From a virus, in IMG/VR virus record IMGVR_UViG_3300017987_000113, positions 1 through 54,287 of that record: a DNA stretch of 54,287 nucleotides; one strand, given 5' to 3'. A model generated the notes under the pieces. That model was not told the DNA's origin, ran no database searches, and saw only the letters and a program-made list of their open reading frames with translations. Both the position numbers and the translations under genes were made by a program. This document shows positions 49,312-54,287 of this stretch, in pieces; positions within the stretch are counted from its first letter, which is position 1; the number at the start of each line of letters is the position of its first letter.

Positions 49312-49835
49312 TGAATACTGACTTATCTAACAAACTTTACCATGACAGGAATGATCTGAAAATGATTATCGATCATATAGAAGCTAATACATCTGAAGGT
49401 ATAGATGGAGAAGAACTGTTTAAAGCTATAAAGCAGGTACATGGACATCTTGTAGAACTATCCGAATATCAGGTAAGACCTACACCACCTGAAGATGCAG
49501 CCCGTGAAATAGAGAAATTTCTTAACTCAACCGGAGCTGATATCCTAACTATTACTGATAAGCTGGCTAACAGAACACACCCTACGCTACAGCAATCATT
49601 TACCAGAATGGTGTTTATGTTTATCCTAAAAATGGCAGAGAAAAACTATTTTGACGGAAGAAACAAAGGTGCTGTTCAGGAATGCAGAACTATGCTTAAT
49701 GCCTGGCGGGAAAAGAAAAAGCAGGAAGAGATTAAAGTTATGATTGAAAGAGGATCATCACCTGAGCGTGCAGCCGAAAGAGCTGAAGAATATATTGAAC
49801 AAATGTATCCACACAACTATTTAGCACATATTTAA
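49311..49835 (+). CDS. Hypothetical protein (174 aa)
   Basis: 174 residues, helical, acidic N-terminal half, basic tail of the last helix pair (AWREKKKQEEIKVMIERGSS). No cysteine cluster. Shares its first base with the previous stop. It directly precedes the PRTRC C gene. Unknown. Confidence 0.6.
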   Translation: MNTDLSNKLYHDRNDLKMIIDHIEANTSEGIDGEELFKAIKQVHGHLVELSEYQVRPTPPEDAAREIEKFLNSTGADILTITDKLANRTHPTLQQSFTRMVFMFILKMAEKNYFDGRNKGAVQECRTMLNAWREKKKQEEIKVMIERGSSPERAAERAEEYIEQMYPHNYLAHI

Positions 49836-49836
49836 A

Positions 49837-50043
49837 ATGGCAAAACATCAGAAACTTGAAAGAGTATTCCATTTTGATGGAACAGATTATCCGGATATTA
49901 ATCCCACGTTACCTCCGGAAAAGATTATTGAACTGTACTCAGCTACAGTACCGGCAATGACTACTGCTTCAGTAGGAAAGTCCGAGGTAAAAAAAGATAA
50001 GCTGGTATTTAATATTTCCAAGACTGCTAAAACAAAAGGATAA
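49837..50043 (+). CDS. PRTRC system protein C
   Basis: 68 residues. RVFHFDGTDYPDINPTLPPE (about 9-28) and VKKDKLVFNISKTAKTKG match the short PRTRC C family plan: an [RK]-x-F-x-[FY] strand, a D-x-N-P-x-[LM]-[ST]-P-E-x-V/I-x-x-[FLY]-Y/S helix entry, an ELTTA/AMTTA-like turn and a final K-x-x-K-L-V/I-x-F/Y strand. Its length is right for the family. Its role is unknown; it is always found with the PRTRC B, E and ThiF proteins. Confidence 0.75.
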   Translation: MAKHQKLERVFHFDGTDYPDINPTLPPEKIIELYSATVPAMTTASVGKSEVKKDKLVFNISKTAKTKG

Positions 50044-50213
50044 TGCTACCCAGGGAATACTATAAGTATATTACCGAGAAAGATGATAACAAGAAACATT
50101 ATCGTGAAACATGGCAAGACGAGCAAGCAATAGGAGCAATTCTAATGGAAGAAAAAAACCAGTTAGAAGAAAGACAGCTGCTACCAAGTTCAGAGATTCC
50201 ATTAATTCCTTAG
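50043..50213 (+). CDS. Overlapping small open frame (56 aa), doubtful
   Basis: 56 residues from an ATG sharing a base with the protein C stop (TAATG), the coupling seen all over this operon. It overlaps the next gene by 103 bases in another frame. Either this is a real overlapping small gene or the true start of the next gene is further downstream. Sequence charged, no motif. Confidence 0.3.
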   Translation: MLPREYYKYITEKDDNKKHYRETWQDEQAIGAILMEEKNQLEERQLLPSSEIPLIP

Positions 50214-51217
50214 ACTTAAGAGGCAGTATAAATATACCAATAGGCGATGCCCAGGCAATAGATATTCTCAGAGATGTAGGATATGACCTGCAGGAGTATT
50301 CTGATGCCTATTTAGGCACTCAATTATTCGATAGGCATACAAAGCCTTCACAATTTTTAGCCTACCTTCTTCGCTGTATGTCTGATCAAGTTAACCACCC
50401 ATGGATGCTTTATGAAAAATATGGAAACTCCGGATCTTATGAGCTAATCTATTATGTAGATACAGAATATTGGGATTGGCCTAAGCTGGCTCCCTTACAC
50501 TGGATAGAAGAAGTATATAAAAGAAGCAGAAGCCTATTTGGTGTTGTCTTACGCTTATTAAGATACCTGCATGCAGTAAAATATATACCAATGTGGTGGA
50601 GTAATATCTCATGGCAGATACATGATGAATGGAAAACAAAGGTTAAAGAGTCTTACTATGAAGAACCGACACTTTCAGAATTAAGAGCTGAAGTAGAAGA
50701 AATGAAAGGATTTCCTGCTAAGATCGAAAAGACTATTAAGGATGAAAACTTTAATATGATTAACTGGTGGGAAAGAAAGGCTATAAAAGAAAGAATAGAT
50801 AGAATGAGGCCCAAAGGTTCATTTATGAATCTTGTTAAAAAGTGGCTGTTAATGACCTTTGAGTTGATGGATTGTCTGGATTACAGAGATTGGTATCAGC
50901 CTGATATCGATTATGATGTATCTGCTTTAAACAGGCACTATAATGATGAAAGAGCTGACCCATTAGATCTGGTAGGTTTTTGTTGGAAGAATGATGATAA
51001 TTTTACTTCAGAACTTCAGTATATTATGGAAAATAACCAGGACTATGGATATTTCCGAAGAACTCTGCAGATACCAGATTTACAAAACTTAGACAAGTAT
51101 AATGAACAATATAATATTTATGAAAATTTCTTTAAACTAACACACGAAATAGCCGATGTTTATAACGAGGAGCTCAGTATCCGTAACGGAACCAAAACTC
51201 TTATTGATCGTTTATGA
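50111..51217 (+). CDS. Possible PRTRC system protein F-like (368 aa)
   Basis: 368 residues. A basic N terminus (ARRASNRSNSNGRKKPVRRK) is followed by a helical, Trp/Tyr-rich protein (RLLRYLHAVKYIPMWWSN, SNISWQIHDEW). It lies between C and B, the place where an F protein of about 350 residues occurs in PRTRC cassettes, and its helical plan fits. Sequence similarity is too weak for me to be sure. Its N-terminal tail could bind DNA. Confidence 0.4.
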   Translation: MARRASNRSNSNGRKKPVRRKTAATKFRDSINSLDLRGSINIPIGDAQAIDILRDVGYDLQEYSDAYLGTQLFDRHTKPSQFLAYLLRCMSDQVNHPWMLYEKYGNSGSYELIYYVDTEYWDWPKLAPLHWIEEVYKRSRSLFGVVLRLLRYLHAVKYIPMWWSNISWQIHDEWKTKVKESYYEEPTLSELRAEVEEMKGFPAKIEKTIKDENFNMINWWERKAIKERIDRMRPKGSFMNLVKKWLLMTFELMDCLDYRDWYQPDIDYDVSALNRHYNDERADPLDLVGFCWKNDDNFTSELQYIMENNQDYGYFRRTLQIPDLQNLDKYNEQYNIYENFFKLTHEIADVYNEELSIRNGTKTLIDRL

Positions 51218-51227
51218 ATCTTCTTCT

Positions 51228-51896
51228 ATGTACTCTGACAATCCGGAATATATGGATGCAGAAGAAATGGAAGATAAATACTACATAGAACTGGCTACAA
51301 TAAGAAACGGCCAGATAGGTGAAGCAAAACCTATATCCTCAGAAGGTATAAGAAATATCCGAAATGTGTTTGCACCCAAAGGATATGAATTTATAAGATC
51401 CGGAACTCTGATAAACAGAAACCTGATTTATTTTAATACCAGTCCTGCAGACAGATTGTATATCTGGCACAGACCCGCACAACCAACACACTTTAATCAT
51501 GTTAATGAGAAGTTTTGTGGTATAGTTAATATGCCTAACCTTCTTTTTGTAATGGCTAAAGGAAGTCTTTCTGTATATGCTGTAAAAACCAGCAATATAA
51601 AAGCCTCTACAAAATTATTCTTTTCACCCTTACCTAACAATATGGGAAACAAAATATGTATGGGTACAGCAAGAGGCAAGAAGTCTGAAACTGATATAAT
51701 GAAATATATTACATCCTGGGAAGATGCTTATCTGAAAAGTAATTTCTCTGATCATGGTGCAGATATAAAAATGCTTACAGAAATCGTAGGCAGCAAAAAA
51801 CCTTTTCCTACAAGCAAGCTAAAGCCTGTTAAAGATTTAACCGTAGAAAAACTTATACGAAAAAATGAGACACTACATTACTTCAGAACTGATTAA
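51228..51896 (+). CDS. PRTRC system protein B
   Basis: 222 residues from ATG 51228 (MYSDNPEYMDAEE); an upstream ATG at 51156 is inside the preceding gene. Motifs of the family are visible: YEFIRSGTLINRNLIYF, WHRPAQ, MPNLLFVMAKGSLSVYAVK (about 100-118), and FSPLPNN...CMGTARGKK (about 130-150). Function not known experimentally; it accompanies ThiF-like proteins. Ends 32 bases into the ThiF gene. Confidence 0.75.
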   Translation: MYSDNPEYMDAEEMEDKYYIELATIRNGQIGEAKPISSEGIRNIRNVFAPKGYEFIRSGTLINRNLIYFNTSPADRLYIWHRPAQPTHFNHVNEKFCGIVNMPNLLFVMAKGSLSVYAVKTSNIKASTKLFFSPLPNNMGNKICMGTARGKKSETDIMKYITSWEDAYLKSNFSDHGADIKMLTEIVGSKKPFPTSKLKPVKDLTVEKLIRKNETLHYFRTD

Positions 51897-52638
51897 TTCT
51901 GTTAATCCTATTACGGTAACTATGGTAGGAGCTGGTGGTACCGGATCAGAACTGGTAAATAAATTAGCCAGGATGAACCATGCTATGCTCAAACTGGGCC
52001 AGCAAGGATTAAAGCTACAACTTGTAGATGATGATATTGTTACTGAAGCTAATGCAGGCAGACAACTGTTTACAGAAAGTGATATAGGCTATAATAAAGC
52101 CTCAGTACTTATAAGCAGAATAAACCGTTTCTATGGATTTGCATGGAAGGCTATACCAAGCAGAATACTTAATGTCGATCAGGTAATAGCTCACCGGAAT
52201 AATATTCTTATTACTTGTGTAGATAAAGCTGTTACCCGTAAGCTATTTGCCCGGGGCGTAGGTAAATATCCTAATAACAGTAATTATGCCCAGCCTCAGC
52301 GTACAGGGTATTACTGGTTAGATACTGGTAATGACAGAGACACCGGCCAGGTAATATTAGGTACGATAAATTCTATCGAGCAACCGGAATCTGAATATGA
52401 AACTGCAGATCGTTTACCTAACGTGGTAGAGGAGTTTCCTGATATGAAGGATAGCAAGAATGATGGGCCCAGTTGCTCTTTAGCAGAAGCCCTGGAACAG
52501 CAAGATCTCACTATCAATAATATGGTAGCTTCATGGGCATACTCTTTACTGTGGTCTATGCTAAACAGATACTATCTGGAATACAGAGGAGTATTTATTA
52601 ATCTTAATACCATGCGTACAAACCCTATCGCTATATGA
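51865..52638 (+). CDS. PRTRC-type ThiF/E1-like adenylating protein
   Basis: 257 residues. Nucleotide-binding loop GAGGTGSE at 22-29, LQLVDDDIVTEANAGRQLF (about 51-69) with the D-D-D-x-V-x-x-x-N-x-x-R-Q motif of E1/ThiF/MoeB enzymes, and CVDKAV at 118-123. A Cys in GPSCSLAEAL (C204) could be the catalytic cysteine, as in PRTRC ThiF proteins (I do not see a CxxC zinc site). It probably adenylates a small partner's C terminus or a similar group. Whether a ubiquitin-like partner exists is unclear. Confidence 0.8.
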   Translation: MRHYITSELINSVNPITVTMVGAGGTGSELVNKLARMNHAMLKLGQQGLKLQLVDDDIVTEANAGRQLFTESDIGYNKASVLISRINRFYGFAWKAIPSRILNVDQVIAHRNNILITCVDKAVTRKLFARGVGKYPNNSNYAQPQRTGYYWLDTGNDRDTGQVILGTINSIEQPESEYETADRLPNVVEEFPDMKDSKNDGPSCSLAEALEQQDLTINNMVASWAYSLLWSMLNRYYLEYRGVFINLNTMRTNPIAI

Positions 52639-52868
52639 GTGCTAAACATCAGTGGATACTTATAAGCTTTGACTCTTTTGAGACTATGTTCGAATTTATG
52701 AAGAAAACAGTACCCAAAAGCGTTAAGCCGGTAAAATCAAAAGAAATAAAAGAAATGTGCAATTTCCCCTATGAAGATGATAAACTATATATAACACATA
52801 CTTACGTAGGAGGCATTCACTCAGTAAAAATTATAATTAAAAATCAAGACAATGAAGAAAATCGCTGA
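52635..52868 (+). CDS. Hypothetical protein (77 aa)
   Basis: 77 residues, basic helix then strands (YITHTYVGGIHSVKIII). Overlaps ThiF gene by four bases. Not a clear ubiquitin-like fold; no C-terminal GG. Unknown. Confidence 0.5.
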   Translation: MSAKHQWILISFDSFETMFEFMKKTVPKSVKPVKSKEIKEMCNFPYEDDKLYITHTYVGGIHSVKIIIKNQDNEENR

Positions 52869-53418
52869 CAGCAAAACTATGCTGGTAAATTATGTAGACC
52901 TGGAAGAAGGTAATTTCTTTCAGGCCTGGTCAATCGCTAATGCTCATCCTTCACTGGAAAAACCATTGATAATGGCATATGCTTACAGTCCGGAAGACTT
53001 TCCTCCTGCAGTTGTAGCTACTTTTGATAGTGCAAAGGATCTGCTGGAGTCCTATATGTGGACAGATGCTTCTTTAATCGCTATTATTGATCCTCAGCTG
53101 AAAGATGTAATGAGGGAAGAATTACCAGATCTGTATGAACGCTGGTTAGAATTACAACATGATCCCGTAATAACTAAAAACAAAAAATCTATGAAAGAAA
53201 TTAAATTAGAAGACTTCAGAGTAGTTGGCAATATAAATGTCAATGAAGAACAAATGAAAGATGTTAATTTTCAGGTAGCTGCTTTTGCTAATGGTGACAA
53301 TATATCACAATTTATGATGCTACAAGGAAATATTATGCTATACATGGTTAAAAAATCTAAAACTGAAATACAGGTTTATCTTTCAGAAACAACCAGGCTA
53401 CACTATAAAAAATTATGA
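52852..53418 (+). CDS. Hypothetical protein (188 aa)
   Basis: 188 residues, alpha/beta, aromatic-rich (NFFQAWSIANAHPSLEKPLI). No metal-binding JAMM motif (H-x-H-x(n)-D) that would mark PRTRC protein A. Overlaps both neighbours by 4-17 bases. Function unknown. Confidence 0.6.
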   Translation: MKKIADSKTMLVNYVDLEEGNFFQAWSIANAHPSLEKPLIMAYAYSPEDFPPAVVATFDSAKDLLESYMWTDASLIAIIDPQLKDVMREELPDLYERWLELQHDPVITKNKKSMKEIKLEDFRVVGNINVNEEQMKDVNFQVAAFANGDNISQFMMLQGNIMLYMVKKSKTEIQVYLSETTRLHYKKL

Positions 53419-53930
53419 AATACGAGGAAGGACTTTTTGAAAGATTAGCTAAAGAAGGTTTCTCTATTGGTTTCTGGAAGGATATGTATAATGATAATGA
53501 TGAATGCGATCCGGAAGAAGCTAAAGAATGGTTATATTCTAAATGGGATCACGATATCTCAGATGGTATAAACTATGACGGTACTGCAGAGATGTTTGCT
53601 AAAACCTTAAAACTGCCTAAGAAAATGACCGTTACCTATGAGTGGGTAATGAAACAGGTATATAAGGAGAGTGTTTTTGTAAGCCTGGCCAAGTACTGTG
53701 CTAAACTGGTTAAAAAACATAGCATTGATGTATATCCTACCTCTTATGGTATTGGTGTATCTGTTATCTATAACAGAAACAGAGTAGAGCAGGTTAAAGA
53801 AGTGGAAGAAATATTACACCGACTTGATATTGACTATACCAATGAATTTTCAGATGCCCGATGGGTTTACCGGTTTAAGATATCTAAATCACAATCTAAT
53901 CTTGAAAAACTAAAAAAATTAAATGGCTAA
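53415..53930 (+). CDS. Hypothetical protein (171 aa)
   Basis: 171 residues, alpha/beta, N-terminal half acidic (YNDNDECDPEEAKEW), C-terminal half basic (RFKISKSQSNLEKLKKL). No known family. Overlaps the next, truncated gene by eight bases. Confidence 0.6.
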   Translation: MKYEEGLFERLAKEGFSIGFWKDMYNDNDECDPEEAKEWLYSKWDHDISDGINYDGTAEMFAKTLKLPKKMTVTYEWVMKQVYKESVFVSLAKYCAKLVKKHSIDVYPTSYGIGVSVIYNRNRVEQVKEVEEILHRLDIDYTNEFSDARWVYRFKISKSQSNLEKLKKLNG

Positions 53931-54287
53931 AAAATTAAAACATATATGTGAGTACTGTGGTTATAAAAATGATACTGTAGGCATATGCAAAAACTGCGGT
54001 TTCTTTATTTATGGTATGAGCTGGAATGAAGATATGAAACATGAAGAAACTGAAGCTGCCAGAGATATGTTTGCGGCTAATATGGCACCGGTACTATTTA
54101 CCGAAGCTATTAAATTATCATTAAAACAAGCTGCTCGGGGGCCTCTTCCTGAAGTTACAGATAAATACCTTAATAGCATAATAGCTAACACTGCTAAACA
54201 AGCATACAATTATGCTGATGCATTAGTAAAAGAAAAATTTAAGCGTATGGCAGAAAGAATGGAAAGACCCAGTGTAACTTTAGAAGA
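53923..54287 (+). CDS. Zinc-ribbon protein, partial (runs off the window end)
   Basis: At least 121 residues visible. CEYC (residues 9-12) and CKNC (about 23-26) form an N-terminal zinc ribbon (HICEYCGYKNDTVGICKNCG), followed by a helical domain with basic residues (FKRMAERMER). A further small zinc protein of the replication operon. The C terminus is outside the window. Confidence 0.65.
   Translation, partial: MAKKLKHICEYCGYKNDTVGICKNCGFFIYGMSWNEDMKHEETEAARDMFAANMAPVLFTEAIKLSLKQAARGPLPEVTDKYLNSIIANTAKQAYNYADALVKEKFKRMAERMERPSVTLE

Noticed and set aside
52852-53418. PRTRC protein A (JAB-type protease)
   Set aside because: No H-x-H-x(n)-D metal motif is present; the gene stays hypothetical.
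1-54287. Integrase, transposase, diversity-generating retroelement, IS element
   Set aside because: No tyrosine or serine recombinase, reverse transcriptase or terminal inverted repeats seen.

Overview
The window looks like an internal piece of a large tailed dsDNA bacteriophage that infects a member of the Bacteroidota. No integrase, tRNA, rRNA or ordinary chromosomal housekeeping gene is visible. The host assignment rests on six promoter-like sites of the Bacteroidota type (TTG, 19 to 21 bases, TAnnTTTG), on general scarcity of Shine-Dalgarno sequences, and on Bacteroidota-flavoured families (a DUF3127-like SSB, and a PRTRC cassette without a visible JAB or ParB member). The order large terminase, portal, scaffold, ~490-residue capsid protein, then a set of head-tail ring-like proteins is reminiscent of crAss-like phages. 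That relationship is inference; no search could be run.

Layout. (1) Bases 1-23,780, all on the minus strand, form the late region. Read in transcription order from right to left it holds: a small basic-tract protein, a tail/fibre protein, a 1563-residue repeat adhesin, a membrane protein with coiled coil, a holin candidate, a secreted CHAP-type endolysin, a sugar-nucleotidyltransferase-like enzyme, a large CHAP-domain protein, a spanin-like protein, a possible small terminase, large terminase, portal, scaffold, major capsid protein, and connector/ring/structural proteins to the left edge. (2) Bases 23,781-24,303 are a control region with stacked minus-strand promoters, a terminator, C-rich motifs and a possible attenuator in the late leader. 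(3) Bases 24,304-27,184 are a short minus-strand operon of accessory/early genes (Lys-rich protein, KTSC-Cpn10-like fusion, SSB, ribbon-helix-helix-like protein). (4) Bases 27,185-33,900 are an unusual hub: a C-tract array, small genes, several structured RNA candidates with terminators, a Cas7/RAMP-like protein, and a 570-base tract with a strict five-base period. (5) Bases 33,900-54,287, plus strand, are a tightly overlapping operon for DNA metabolism: HNH protein, DnaB helicase, J-domain protein, SMC-like ATPase, ssDNA-binding-like protein, Cas4/RecB-like nuclease, nucleotidyltransferase, many small zinc-binding proteins and a PRTRC-type cassette (E, C, a possible F, B, ThiF).

The most unusual signals are the NGYNN pentanucleotide array at 32,273-32,845 directly behind the Cas7/RAMP-like gene; the phage-borne PRTRC cassette with a zinc-ribbon-fused E protein; the cluster of structured RNA candidates; and the attenuator-like leader of the late operon. 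The DNA polymerase, primase, baseplate/tail-tube genes and any PRTRC A or ParB gene are not in this window and presumably lie outside it.
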